Assembly (NCBI GenBank): GCA_002077065.1
Contig: NAJO01000017.1
Location: forward strand, 806,001 to 870,000
DNA from: Cryoendolithus antarcticus
Taxonomy: Eukaryota > Ascomycota > Dothideomycetes > Cladosporiales > Cladosporiaceae
DNA length: 64,000 nucleotides
Direction: 5' to 3'
Below, in pieces: positions 1 to 10,592 of this stretch (positions within the stretch are counted from its first letter, which is position 1; every line of letters starts with the position of its first letter). The notes under the pieces are model-generated. The model was not told the DNA's origin. It saw only the letters and a list, made by a program, of their open reading frames with translations, and ran no database searches. Position numbers and translations under genes: made by a program.

Positions 1-481
1 CGGCGTTCTCGGACCGCCAGACCCACACACCCTCTGATTCGTCTTTGCCGTCTTCGACGTTAAAGGCTGAGGGCTCGAAGAGGACTGAAGGCGGGACTTG
101 GAGGTCTTCGAAGAAGTCCATTCCTAGCCATACACCGCCTTCGCGGTCACTTTGGATGATCGTGCCTTGTAGGATCTCGCCTTTAAACGGCCGCCAGACG
201 ATGAGTCTGAAAGTGACGTTTACGTTCACGAGCCCGGTGCCGTGGGCTATGAGGCCTTCGGAGGTTGAGATCAGGGAGTGGAAGCAGACGCAGAGGCCCA
301 CCTGAGGGAGGATGCGATCGGAGTATTTTGCGTTCAGCCAGTTTTCCAGGGCGCGGGCGGTTGGGAGGGGAAAGCTGCTGGGAGGGAGAGCAGCGGTGTC
401 GGAAATTGTGGTCTTGAGTGACCCTTAGTGCGAGATTGGAGGGGTGAAGATGTACTTGGATAGACTTACCAGGACATACAT
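1..481 (-). CDS. RPC25: DNA-directed RNA polymerase III subunit Rpc25 (RPC8/POLR3H), 3' part outside window
   Basis: This subunit forms the stalk of RNA polymerase III with Rpc17 and is needed for initiation on tRNA and 5S genes in the nucleus. Exon 1 is only four codons (470-481, MYVL), followed by donor gtaagt. Exon 2 (1-412) opens TTISDTAALPPSSF after acceptor ctcaag, so the protein begins like the family (MF-L-x-TISD). It continues with the OB-fold hallmarks SEGLIAHGTGLVNVNV and WRPFKGEILQGTI, then GVWLGMDFFEDLQVP. The reading frame is open to the left edge, so the carboxyl end is missing here. It is divergent from the CCCH gene at 857. The family call rests on several colinear motifs. 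The first exon is inferred from splice signals and the expected amino terminus. Confidence 0.88.
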
Positions 482-856
482 CTTAGAATGCGCACTGTTT
501 CGACTCGGCCAGGCGATCAGAGCGGTGGTCGTAGGAAGGTGCTGTGCAGACTTCTCGTAGACACGGAGATCATGACTCCAAGCTCATATCATAGCATCCG
601 ATCGATCATAGTCATTTGAAAGTATACAAGACTCCGATAGAGTTGTTGACCTAAGCTCTGACTCTGTAGATATGTTCCATCACTCTGCATGTCTTTCTCT
701 GGCAGTAGTTTCAGAAATTCCAACCAATCAGCTTGCTTTCTGGTTTGACTTCACCTCCAAACACCATCCAATTCCATTTTCATCTTAAACATAGATCGCA
801 ATGGTTCATGAAGTAGTTGACATTGCGGTAACCTGATATTCTGACATACTGCGCCT
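482..856. promoter_or_regulatory. Divergent promoter region between RPC25 and the CCCH gene
   Basis: 375 bp lie between two divergent start codons. A CCAATCA element sits at 724-730, matching the core bound by the HAP/CBC (AnCF) complex in filamentous fungi, 127 bp upstream of the start at 857. A second CCAAT lies near 769. No other gene is seen. The HAP-site reading is inference from the motif. Confidence 0.4.
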
Positions 857-2635
857 ATGGCAGGGGGCTTCTCGTTTCCCCCACCGCCTCCACCGCCGCC
901 AAAACGTGCTGCAGCTCCCCTTCAAATCAACGGCGACTATCAATCTCAGCAGCGTGGTCGCGGAGGTACTCGAGGCGGTTTGAGTAGCCGCGGACGAGGT
1001 GATGCTACCCCGAATGTTGGTCATGCATCAGCACCGCTGGTCGGAGGAAGCAATTTCATCCCACTGGGTGTACGAGGACGTGGGAGGGGCTTTGGCAATG
1101 GATCTTCTTCACGTGAAAATCACGAACCTAGCTCTGCGAATCATCCTTCGGGAGGTTCTCAGCCTTTCTCGTCGTCGACTTTCAATTCGGTGCCTTCCTT
1201 TGACGGCTTGCCGTCTGGCGCACATGTGAACCCACGATTCCTCAATCAGACTGGCGTTCCGACTGGAGCAGTGGCATCAGACTCCGGCACAAGCTATGAA
1301 TCTCCTACTGCGCGATATCAGAGCCAGACCAGTCCAGTTCAGCACTCACGAGGATCGCCCTCCTGTCGTGAGCCAGACCGGACGCATGCTGGCCACAAGC
1401 GCAAGCTCGATGCACTCAGAGGTAGTCCACCTCATCGTGAGAACTTGCCCAAAGTTCCGGCTATGCCAGCGGTGCCGTCATTCTACGCGATACCAACTGC
1501 TAGTACTACTGCGAAACCTCCAGTACGACATAGCTCCGGATCCACCATACCAGGCCCACGCACGATAACAAAAGCACCCGCCAGCCTTGGACTGGTGCCT
1601 CGAATCGACACCGGTTACGATGAGCCAGCCAAGAGCGATGACGACGACGACGACGGGGAAGACATCGACGAAGAAGCTCAATACGCCGAGTTGGGCACGC
1701 GCCTTACATTCGAGCACAACGGCGAGGTCATGTCGCTCAACAATGCTGCAGATCTTGCAGCATGGCGTGAGGCGCGAAGAAAAGCTTTTCCTACTATGAT
1801 GCGGGTGGCTGATCGAGAGGATGACCGACGGCGGATGGGTGATGAAAGAAGGCGGCTATTAGCCGACATGCATTTGCTGTGGCGCGATGTACGGACTGAT
1901 GTTAGGAAGGCAAGACGGAAAGGTGATGAAGTACGGAAGGGACCATCGACCAGCGATGCGCCTGCGAAAGTACCGGAGACTGAGCTGCAGCAAGCCACTC
2001 GGCGGCTTTCCAAATGCACCAAAGAGCTCGAAGATTTACAGAGGTCGTTGACCCATTCAGAGGAGCAGCACCAGCAACTACTTGACCTGTACGGGGTCGA
2101 GGGCGGTCAAAGTCGCCAAAGCCCGCCTCCGGAGCTTGTCGCTACTCTAGGAGACGTCAAATCGATCGAAGCGGTAGACGAAATGGGCCGTGATGAAGAT
2201 CCTGATGCCGCAGTAGGGTCAGCTTCCAGCGCATCCGGCTCCCTAGAAAGCAGCTCAGATGACTCAACAACAGAGTCAGACACAGACGATGAGCCGCCCG
2301 AGACTACCAGCTCGAAGCCACAAGTGCCATCGAACCATGTTACGGGACTCTGTCGGTACTACGCGGCAAGTGGCTACTGTCGAGATGGAGACACTTGTCG
2401 GTTCCGTCACGGGTTGTCTGCTAAGGCGAACGCAGCGTTTCCTGCTGCACCACAAGTGGCTAGGCCTGCGATTGACAGGTTCGCACCGAAGCTTGACAAG
2501 CCAGCGTCGAGCGGCAGGAAGAGTATACACGAGCGACTAGTCGAGCAAGAAGAGGACGAGGAGGACCGCTTGATGCTGAAAGCCATCAAAGGTCTGGGAG
2601 CAGCCGGCATCTTCGCGCCATCGAACGGTGCGTGA
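857..2635 (+). CDS. NUFIP1-type/CCCH zinc-finger RNA-binding protein
   Basis: Uninterrupted 592-residue protein. The amino end is proline-rich (run of eight Pro near residue 8) followed by RGRGGTRGG, a typical RNA-binding tail. An acidic run (Asp6) lies near residue 262. Residues about 292-313 read MSLNNAADLAAWREARRKAF, which matches the NUFIP1/Rsa1 core (start with a Leu pair, then AxWREERRKxFPT); in that family it helps assemble box C/D snoRNPs. A basic/coiled segment follows to about 400, then a Ser/Asp/Glu-rich linker. A single C-x8-C-x5-C-x3-H finger is formed by C499, C508, C514 and H518. The finger is direct observation. The NUFIP1 assignment rests on one conserved stretch, and a general CCCH RNA-binding protein is the alternative. 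Confidence 0.8.
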   Translation: MAGGFSFPPPPPPPPKRAAAPLQINGDYQSQQRGRGGTRGGLSSRGRGDATPNVGHASAPLVGGSNFIPLGVRGRGRGFGNGSSSRENHEPSSANHPSGGSQPFSSSTFNSVPSFDGLPSGAHVNPRFLNQTGVPTGAVASDSGTSYESPTARYQSQTSPVQHSRGSPSCREPDRTHAGHKRKLDALRGSPPHRENLPKVPAMPAVPSFYAIPTASTTAKPPVRHSSGSTIPGPRTITKAPASLGLVPRIDTGYDEPAKSDDDDDDGEDIDEEAQYAELGTRLTFEHNGEVMSLNNAADLAAWREARRKAFPTMMRVADREDDRRRMGDERRRLLADMHLLWRDVRTDVRKARRKGDEVRKGPSTSDAPAKVPETELQQATRRLSKCTKELEDLQRSLTHSEEQHQQLLDLYGVEGGQSRQSPPPELVATLGDVKSIEAVDEMGRDEDPDAAVGSASSASGSLESSSDDSTTESDTDDEPPETTSSKPQVPSNHVTGLCRYYAASGYCRDGDTCRFRHGLSAKANAAFPAAPQVARPAIDRFAPKLDKPASSGRKSIHERLVEQEEDEEDRLMLKAIKGLGAAGIFAPSNGA

Positions 2636-2983
2636 GGTGGAAACACGACCTTACCTCATGCATGTAGTTGCCGTTTGATACATTTAATTGTAGCTGTATG
2701 TCCAAGTCTATAATTCCGCATTCACGGATGGCTACGGAGCGAGCGTTCATCGAGTTTTGTCAGCCTGCGAACGTCATGTCATCCGCTGAAGCCGAAGGTT
2801 TCTCTTCAACAGCTCTGTCGAACCATATTTCGATGCTCTTATTGCTCACGGGTGCTTCATTCCCTTAAGTATCATTCCGAGTGGTCTACTTGCACTCATG
2901 TGATGATCGTCCTACTATCCTGAGAGCAACAGTACTGGTCGGCGAGTGCGGTTCGGAGTTCGGCATTGCTTCATTTCGACCGC
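2636..2983. other. Intergenic, no gene seen
   Basis: 348 bp hold the 3' flank of the CCCH gene and the 5' flank of the F-box gene. Short open frames here lack a recognisable product. Confidence 0.4.
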
Positions 2984-4549
2984 ATGATCCCTGCATATCT
3001 GCTCCATTCTATGGATTACAACGCGCCTCAATTCGGCACTTGGCCAGCAAAGCTAGTCATAGGCATTTCACGTCGCATTCGATCGAGTCGAGCCTACAGT
3101 ATCGAAGCTGTCGAAAAGGCAAACGCGAAAGCAGCAGAGAAGCGACGACGACGCATCTCTGGTGATCGCGTTGCGAAGCCCACCGATAATGGAGAGGTCA
3201 ATGAGCTTGGTGAGCGCGACTACTCCGTCTTCAGCGAAGCGTCGACGCTAGTCGGCGAACAACATCATGTCAAGGACCATACCGACATGATGCACCGGCT
3301 CGCCCATCATGATTCTTTCGACTCACTTGTGGACCTGACGACTGCCGACCTCGAGAAGCTGAGAGATCCCTACTTTGACTCGAGGAACCTAGCATTGGAG
3401 CGCAGGAGGACTTCACTGGTGCATGAGAGAATGGTTGCGGAGCTACCTGAGGAGATCTGGCAACGAATCACCACTTTTCTTGACGAGATCGATGCTGCTA
3501 GTCTGGCGGTATCGACGAAGATCCTGGCAGACAAGGTGGGCAAGAAGCCGCTCGACATGCTCAATCTGCCTGAGAACCGCGCGCTACGCATCTCCTTTCT
3601 ACTGCGGACGTTTGACGCAGGACTGCCGGACCACTTGCTTTGCTTCCAATGTGCAGCTTTTCATCGACGCCTAACGCCGATGAAGGAGTCACTGAAAGCA
3701 GACTATGTCGCGCATCCAGTCTACTCTTGTCCACTCGTCAGAGACTCGATGCTCCCCCGAACTCGACTCACACATCTGCGCGAGCTACCGTACAACTTCG
3801 TACAGCTCGCACTTCGCGCCGATACTCACGGAGCAAAGCATGGCATCCAGTGCGAGTCTCTCGAACGCCAATGGAAGTGTCGAGACTCGGGCTGGAAGCA
3901 CCGAAGTCGCTACATCACACATGACGGTCATCTGCTGCTTCGCATTGTATCGCAATGCTGGGCACCGCCGAAGCTCACCGCTACCGAAGAGCGACATCTA
4001 CTCTACGATCGAGAGGAGTACACGCCCTTCTTCTCCGTCTGCCACCACTGGAAAGATGGCGAACTCACTCAAATCTGCAAATGCGCCTTAAGTCACGTCC
4101 CGAGGCCGCCAGATTCGTACATCTCGCAGCTGAAGCGCGCTCCCAAGATCTCCATTGCGGCTGCACGACCGAACTTCATTGTCACGATGTGCGACTTCTG
4201 TCGCCCTGTGCGAAGGTGTCCCGAATGCCCGTCAGAGTACTTGATCGAGGTACAGATGTGCGAGGACAAGAATGATCCAATCAATACGTTCAAGCACGCG
4301 ATTGTTGTGACGCGGTGGGCAGACTTGGGTAATGGGAGTAGTCCGTATACGAGCCCAGAGTGGGCTGCCATACATGGCCGGGACGCTGGTGAGGAGCATG
4401 CGGTGTACGAGAGCTTCTCGCAGATCGGCCGTAGGGCCGTCAGTGGTGTGTTCGAGAGTCGAGTCTCGGGGTGTATACCCGGGCAGAGGATGATCAGTCT
4501 GAACCCGAAGATGGTCAAGAAGGGCGAGGAGGGGAACGGGTGGTACTGA
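2984..4549 (+). CDS. F-box domain protein, uncharacterised
   Basis: Single-exon protein of 521 residues from the ATG at 2984; a second in-frame ATG at 3011 gives 512 and is an equally good start. Residues about 151-190 (AELPEEIWQRITTFLDEID, then ASLAVSTKILAD) fit an F-box: LPxEIxxxIxxFLD with a following Leu/Ala-rich helix. Such domains bind Skp1 in SCF ubiquitin ligases. The remainder has Cys pairs (LLCFQCAAFHRRL; MCDFCRPVRRCPECP; CKCALSH) which may bind metal. The amino end has basic and Arg/Lys-rich stretches (KRRRRISGDR). No WD40 or LRR substrate module is seen, so the target is unknown. Proteins of this layout (F-box plus Cys-rich carboxyl half) are common lineage-expanded genes in filamentous fungi. 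Confidence 0.75.
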   Translation: MIPAYLLHSMDYNAPQFGTWPAKLVIGISRRIRSSRAYSIEAVEKANAKAAEKRRRRISGDRVAKPTDNGEVNELGERDYSVFSEASTLVGEQHHVKDHTDMMHRLAHHDSFDSLVDLTTADLEKLRDPYFDSRNLALERRRTSLVHERMVAELPEEIWQRITTFLDEIDAASLAVSTKILADKVGKKPLDMLNLPENRALRISFLLRTFDAGLPDHLLCFQCAAFHRRLTPMKESLKADYVAHPVYSCPLVRDSMLPRTRLTHLRELPYNFVQLALRADTHGAKHGIQCESLERQWKCRDSGWKHRSRYITHDGHLLLRIVSQCWAPPKLTATEERHLLYDREEYTPFFSVCHHWKDGELTQICKCALSHVPRPPDSYISQLKRAPKISIAAARPNFIVTMCDFCRPVRRCPECPSEYLIEVQMCEDKNDPINTFKHAIVVTRWADLGNGSSPYTSPEWAAIHGRDAGEEHAVYESFSQIGRRAVSGVFESRVSGCIPGQRMISLNPKMVKKGEEGNGWY

Positions 4550-4993
4550 ATGTTGGAACCAGCTCCAGATTGTGTTGATTCAGATAGCGTCTGCAGTATC
4601 AGCTTGTCAATTTGATGAGTGATCAGTAGGTCGCTCGTATCTCTGTTTGTGAAGCGGGCTTGGCACTTTGCTATGCAGGTGCACAGTCATCTTGCTGACT
4701 GATGGAGTCAGAGCGCCACGCGTTGAATCTAATGACGCCCATCCATTGAAAAAGCGGCAAATAACTTCCGTCGGTCGCATCGGCGCGGATAGCATCGCCA
4801 TCTATGTGATGTAAGGTAAACACGCTTTGTTAACCTCGCGCCACTGGAGTAACTTGACGCAAGCTGAAAAATGAGCTGCATCCTTCCTTGTTGTCACCTT
4901 ATCTCTACCTGACCTCACACCCCTCTCAAGCTAGAGCTTCAGCACTGCTCTCTCGCGTCAACGCCGTGAACGCCTGTGCAGAGATCTGATATC
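4550..4993. other. Intergenic, promoter side of the MFS gene
   Basis: 444 bp. The last 100 bp are CT-rich (cctctcaag, tctctcgcg), as usual for fungal promoters and leaders. No gene is seen. Confidence 0.35.
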
Positions 4994-7134
4994 ATGAACT
5001 CGGAGGATGCTGCTCGGCTCAGGGCCGAGCGTGATGCAAGTCCCTCTCGCTGGCGCGACTATGATCCCAGTGACAACCTCCGCGAGCGGTGGCTCGCGGA
5101 ACATCCGGCATCAGTTCTAGTCGCGCCGCCAACTCCATCAGCCAATGCTACGACACAGGGAGAACCGACCCGGCAGGAGGAGGTCGAAGACGCGACTTTA
5201 CGACCAAGCCGCGCCAGCCGGGCATCATCGGCGACCAGCTCGCTGAGCTCATTGACGACCATGAATACGCGGCGAGCTTCGCAAGCAGCCTCCATGTCTG
5301 CACAGCGAACGATGACCACTGGTACGAACATTGCTCGATTGGACACCGCTCACCGTGATCGGGCTGTCTTCGAATATCTAGAACGCCACCCAACCGCGAT
5401 AGGACGCATCAATCAACATCGACTCCAGCACTCCTTGACCGTCGGCCAAACACGCAGCAGACCCGAAAAGGAACTCCCAGATTTTGGCGGCAACAAGCCG
5501 TACCCTCCTCTCCTACCAGACAGAGAGGAGTACGTCGTAGAATTCAGTGGTCACGATGATCCCAATCATCCTCAGAACTGGCCGACCAAGCAGAAGCTCA
5601 TCATTTTTAGCGTGTTGGTGTTCAACTCGCTATCTGCGACATTCGCATCTTCGATCTTCTCCGCGGCTTCGATGTCAGTGGGCGCGCACTTCCACGTCGG
5701 CAACGAGGTTATCACGCTCGGAACCTCGCTGTTCGTGTTGGGTTATGCATTCGGGCCCATTGCATGGGCACCCTTCTCTGAATTGTATGGTCGGAGACTG
5801 CCCGTCATTCTAGCCGCGTCCATGTTTGGGATCTTCGAGATTGGTGTGTCTGTGGCCAAAGATCTACAGACTGTGCTGATCTGTCGATTCTTTGCCGGAC
5901 TCTTCGGATCGTGCGCGTTGACAATCGTGCCGGCTGTGTTCGCAGACATGTTCAATAACAAGGTTAGTCTTGTACAGGCTTGTGCTGATGTGCTGAAGTC
6001 ATGCTAATAGATCGCAGTACAGAGGTCTCGCCGTTGCGGCCTTCTCCGCTACTATCTTCAACGGCCCACTTTTGGGCCCATTGGTCGGTGGCTTCATCAC
6101 GAAGAGCTACCTGGGCTGGCGCTGGACACAGTACATCCCCGCAATCATGGGCTTCACCGCTGCGATCCTTGCATTCTTCTTCCAGAAGGAGAGTTATCCC
6201 CCAATCATCCTGGTTGAGAAAGCGTCTGAGCTTCGACGCTTGACTCGTAATTGGGGCATCCATGCAAAGCAGGATGAAGTCGAAGTTGACTTCAAGGAAT
6301 TGATTCAAAAGAATGTCAGCCGACCATTGCGCATCCTATTCCTCGAACCGATTGTTCTACTGGTCACGATCTATGTAAGTGACCATCTCATGCGAGAACA
6401 TGCAGTGATGCTAACGAACGCTGCAGATGTCTTTCCTTTACGGCATCCTCTATCTGTCCTTCACGGCATACGCCCTCATCTGGGGCCGTGTCTACGGCTT
6501 CAGTCCCGGAGTTTCTGGCTTGCCGTACTTCGCTCTGATCGTAGGCGTGTTCATTGGCTTCGCCGCGTTTCTCCTCGAAAATCCAGGTTACGTCAAGAAA
6601 TTGGAAGCGAATGAGAACGTTCCGGTGCCTGAATGGCGATTGCTTTTACCAATGATTGGAGGCGTCTCTTTCGCAGTTGGTCTTTTCTGGCTCGCCTGGA
6701 CGGGCTATCAAGGCACGATTCATTGGATTGTTCCGACGCTATCTGGTGTGCTGATCGGATTCGGCATCTACACAGTCTTCCTGCAGCTGCTGAACTACAT
6801 CATCGATAGCTATCTGATGTTCGCTGCCTCTGCAATCGCAGCGAACACGCTCCTGCGCTCTCTGTTCGGTGCAATCTTCCCACTGTTCGCCACATACATG
6901 TTTGAGGGTATCGGCATCAATTGGGGTCTTACCCTTCTCGGCTGCGTCTCCGTGCTGCTGATCCCCATGCCCTTCATCTTCTACTTCTTTGGCAAGCGGA
7001 TCCGAGCAAAGTCAAAGTTCGCGCCTGCGCCGGATCTCGCACTCGACAAGAAGCGGCGCGAGGCAGAGGCTGGTGGCGAGAATGGCTCAAGCTCGCAAGA
7101 GGACGGCAGCGGTGGGGAGAAGAAGGACGCCTAG
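4994..7134 (+). CDS. MFS transporter, DHA1 drug/polyamine exporter type
   Basis: Three exons: 4994-5962, 6018-6374 and 6427-7134, giving 677 residues. Both introns (55 and 52 nt) are phase 0 with clean GT..AG ends, and the first has a CTAAT branch site. The long cytoplasmic amino arm (about 190 residues, Ser/Thr/Arg-rich) ends in HPQNWPTKQK, the signature just before TM1 in fungal DHA1 carriers. Later come the MFS loop GRRLPVILAASMFGIFEIG and FNGPLLGPLVGGFI (antiporter-type motif C in TM5). About 12 hydrophobic segments are present, and the carboxyl tail is short and charged. The family (Flu1/Tpo1-like) exports drugs, polyamines or fungal metabolites by proton antiport at the plasma membrane. 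The substrate cannot be deduced. No biosynthetic cluster is adjacent. Confidence 0.92.
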
Positions 7135-7302
7135 ACATCGCCACTGTCAGGGATCAAGCACACGGGCAGTACGCGAGTGATACCACGCGAGTGCCAGTAG
7201 CAATGGTATAACGTCACCCCTGGATCAACGAGCGAACATATCAGCCGGGCTAGCACGAGTACCGACCATCCAATTGATTGCAGCAGTACTTGCTCCACGC
7301 GA

Positions 7303-8231
7303 CTAAGTCTTCTTCCGCCCCAAGCCAACCAGTGCCACGCCCAGCAACTTTCCGGATTGCTCAGCACTCGACTTCTTCACGCTCGCAGCGATCATCTGCT
7401 CCAATTCCTCTTTTTCTGCCTCCGACAGATTGTTAGTCAAAACCTTCATCATCGGAATCTCGTACAGCAACATCTTCGTAAGCACGCCAACATCCTCGAA
7501 CGGCATCTCAACAGTCACTTCCTTCGATCGAACGTCCTCGAACCCTGCTTCCTCGAGCTCTTTCCTTACGCCTTCGACACTGGCCCACGCTTCAGGCATC
7601 TTTGGCATTGTCACATCGGGTTTGAACTCGCCGAAAACGTTCATGGCGTCGAGCCACTGGCTGCCTTTCCAGGACGTGCAGCCTAGGACACCGCCAGGTT
7701 TCAGTATCCTGAGGGTCTCGGAGAGGCATTTCTGCGGGTCTGGCGTCATGAAGTAGACCCAACCAGCTGTCACATGGCTTTGCGATTCGTCTGGTACGCC
7801 TTGCATGTCCATGGCGTTCAGTACCTTTGTCTCGACTCGCTTCCAAGTCTCGTTGCCGGCTTCGATGCCTCGAGCTTTGGTAGCGTTGACTTCGTCGACC
7901 ATGCCTTGGCTGAAGTCCGCAGCAAGCAGAGTCGTGGAGTCCGGTATCTCCGCGCCATGGCTGTCGATGATCGCGGAGATGATGGGTCCTGGGCCGCAGC
8001 CATTGTCAAGGATACCTGTCGCCTGAGAGAAGGGCAGGAAAGCATTGGTACTGGCTAGCAGTTCCTTGGTAGCCTGCGTGCTGGGGCCGGTAGAGAAGCG
8101 CTTGTAGTTGCGGGCGATGGCGTCCCAGTCGGAACCTTTGGCTGTTTGGAAGATGGGTCAGAGTATGCTCAACGGGGAAAGGGAGGCGGGTCAAGCTTAC
8201 TGTCCTGCAACTTTGGGCTTGTGATGGACAT
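7303..8231 (-). CDS. SAM-dependent class I methyltransferase
   Basis: Two exons: 8201-8231 (31 nt, MSITSPKLQD) and 7303-8141, joined across a 59-nt phase-1 intron, giving 289 residues. SAM motif I is ILDNGCGPGP near residue 60, and a post-I acidic stretch follows (LLAADFSQGMVDE). GWVYFMTPDPQKCLSETLRI and LKPGGVLGCTSWKGS match motifs II/III of small-molecule methyltransferases (LRPGG-type turn). The long frame alone would start at an internal Met and lose motif I, so the short first exon matters. The acceptor substrate is unknown; proteins like this methylate secondary metabolites, lipids or small acids. It is convergent with the MFS gene (168 bp between stops), which gives no firm functional link. 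Confidence 0.88.
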
Positions 8232-8828
8232 ATTGGGTTTTGTGTAGTTGGCTGGGGATTGGGCTACGTGGTGGGAGATCAGGGCGGCACGGCGAGTCGC
8301 TGCTAGAGCCTTGGATATCGGAGACGATATGATGACTGATAGTTCGAGCATTGATCGAGAAAAGGTTGTTAGCAACATGGCGTGGAACTTCAAATGCGGA
8401 TCACATTATATGTCTAGAGTAGTCAGACCAACGTGGCTCGCGTATATTCAATGTTATGCGAATCCTCCGTCGGAGACTTTTGCTCGGCGAGTTTTTGTCA
8501 GAGTCTCTAACATCGGCCGAGAAGCGCACAATGTGGCTGTAGTTGACGTCGAATTTCTTATCCTTCGGTCGCAACAGGAAGCCGAATATCTGCTCGCTAG
8601 CTGTAGCATGTGTTCGTGAAATGGAGCTTTCGTGCACTACAGTTCAGCCGACGTAACGCCATTCGTACATGCAAGCATGTCTAATCAAGACCAACATGCC
8701 GTAACCGATCATATATGCTCCCACAGCATACTCCCCCATATTCATCATGCTGAGCACTCATACATCCTCCCAAGAAAAACGCCTTTGAACGCCAGCAATA
8801 CCATCTAGTCAGCCTTCCCTAGCCACGT
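8232..8828. other. Intergenic, no gene seen
   Basis: 597 bp between the methyltransferase start and the 3' end of the next minus-strand gene. The open frames crossing it have no ATG and no recognisable product. The part nearest 8232 is the methyltransferase promoter. Confidence 0.4.
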
Positions 8829-9503
8829 TCACCATATAACAAAGTCGCGAAACCCCTCTAGCTCAGTCTCAGTCTCAACTTCGCAGCTCAGCACAAGCGG
8901 CGAATAGACATAGTTCGCCACATCGCCGTCCCTGGGTGCGATACCCGATGCCCCCATCGCTGCTCCAACGAACCCCAGTAGCGCCTCGGTCGAAGCCCGC
9001 GAAGGAAGATACACTGATGTTGACATGACGCTCGGTGATCCAGATCTCGGACCAGGAGTCATGGAGCCAGCGGGAGAATTGCACGGCATTTGTGGCCAAG
9101 CTATAGTACGGCGAGCGAGGGAGAGGCGGATGGAGTGCTGACTATGGTGACCGAGGTCTCCGATCTCATGCTCTACCGGGTGATGAGCTTCCACGCCTTG
9201 CTGGTCAGAGATTGAATCGCTGTCGGAGGGCGAGTAAGTGCGGTGCAGTGGGAACGGTCGAGATTGAATCCCGTTGTCGTCCAGGTGGCGTGGAGTCGGG
9301 GACCGGCCGCGAATAGGCATCGCAGAGCGGGATCTGGCCTTGTGGTCGCTATCCTCACCACGGCTCTGGCAGCATGCGCATCCTTTACGGCAGCGGCAGA
9401 CGACTTTGTTGAGCTGAGGGCAGCGATTGCAGTCGGTCTGTGTTGCCTTCTCGACTCGAGGCTCGTTATGGAATTCATCCGGGTCTGGCTGCGGCATGCC
9501 CAT
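8829..9503 (-). CDS. Hypothetical cysteine-rich protein, 224 residues
   Basis: Unbroken frame from ATG (9501-9503) to stop. I do not recognise the family. The amino third carries a dense Cys cluster (DCNRCPQLNKVVCRCRKGCACC, residues about 24-45), which could bind metal. The middle is Ser/Pro/Arg-rich and low in complexity. The carboxyl end (about residues 165-224) is more ordered, with ALLGFVGAAMGASGIAP, VYSPLVLSCEVETETE and a final aromatic FRDFVIW. The upstream region has long CT tracts. No frame on the opposite strand is better. Existence as a gene is plausible rather than proven. Confidence 0.5.
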   Translation of the reverse strand: MGMPQPDPDEFHNEPRVEKATQTDCNRCPQLNKVVCRCRKGCACCQSRGEDSDHKARSRSAMPIRGRSPTPRHLDDNGIQSRPFPLHRTYSPSDSDSISDQQGVEAHHPVEHEIGDLGHHSQHSIRLSLARRTIAWPQMPCNSPAGSMTPGPRSGSPSVMSTSVYLPSRASTEALLGFVGAAMGASGIAPRDGDVANYVYSPLVLSCEVETETELEGFRDFVIW

Positions 9504-10592
9504 AATGAGCTGATGTGATTGCGAAAGGAGCTGCTAGTAGTCCGCTTCGAGAGAAAGGGGGAAGAAATGCTGAAGTAGTACAAGTAGAGGATAGAAGCGC
9601 TCCGAACGCAACACAGTGCTACCACCCTTGGTTTTGGGTCAATGTCAAGAAGTGTAAGAAATTGCAAAGGGAGAAGGAGGAATTGGAGAGATAGCACCTG
9701 GAGAAGGGGAAGGTCTTAATATTCTCACGATCCCCCACCCCGCCGTCAGCTCCATCATCAAAGTCGCGCGTGGTACTCATATCCAAGCACATCATCGCGA
9801 CCACCCCACATGTCTCCTGCCATACCGGTGCGCCTTCATGCGCCCCAGATTGCCGGCCGTTGTGCAACGCAGGCTGCAGGCTCTCCGGGAGGGTCGCGCT
9901 GCAATGTCATAGGTCCTTGCATTACCCTCAGGCACCAATCTCCATCGTATTTCCCCGAAAGACCTCATAGGCGTGGGATGTTGCAGATGATTTGCGGGGA
10001 TGCAGCTCGAGCTACTGCCGCCGATGCAGCATCTCGCATGAACGGACAATGCGTTGTGAGGTCAGTAAAGGTAGGGCTACAGCCTTACCATCTCTTAAGC
10101 CGCGCGGTTGCCCCGACTGCAATTCGTAGAAGACTGCCCGAGCAGTGTGATTTATGCGGACATATGGGACTGTAGGGTCTGATGAAGGCAGTCAAGGGTG
10201 CGCAATAAAGTCGCTGACCTGCACGATGTTTGGTGATGCGAGAGGGGAAGTAATGGCTGTGAACTGGGCTGTGATGAGTAAGCCGCATAGGCTCGGCCTA
10301 GCGAGCTATGGACGTGCCACAGGATATGAATTGAGTGATGGCATGGTGTCAGTGTATCACAAGCAACGGTAAGGAGATAGGGTACAGGCGGCAGTCTTGA
10401 GAACAGAGATCTGCACCGTCGAGTGAGTGAGGACTGCTTGCATCACCTCGGAGCAAACGGAGAAGCCGATGGAAAGGATGATTGTGCTTGCGCTCATACA
10501 CTTGCATTGCATCTATGCTGTAGCTACTATCATCGATGATGCAGCCTCCCGTCCTCAACGCCCATAGCATCGTACACTTCCCCATCTCGCAT
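9504..10592. other. 1.1-kb intergenic region, no gene seen
   Basis: Small open frames on both strands show no family motif or convincing splice pattern. The part next to 9503 is pyrimidine-rich on the minus strand (ccttctccctttgc), consistent with a promoter for the upstream gene. The right end is the 3' flank of RPT1. A noncoding transcript cannot be excluded. Confidence 0.35.
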
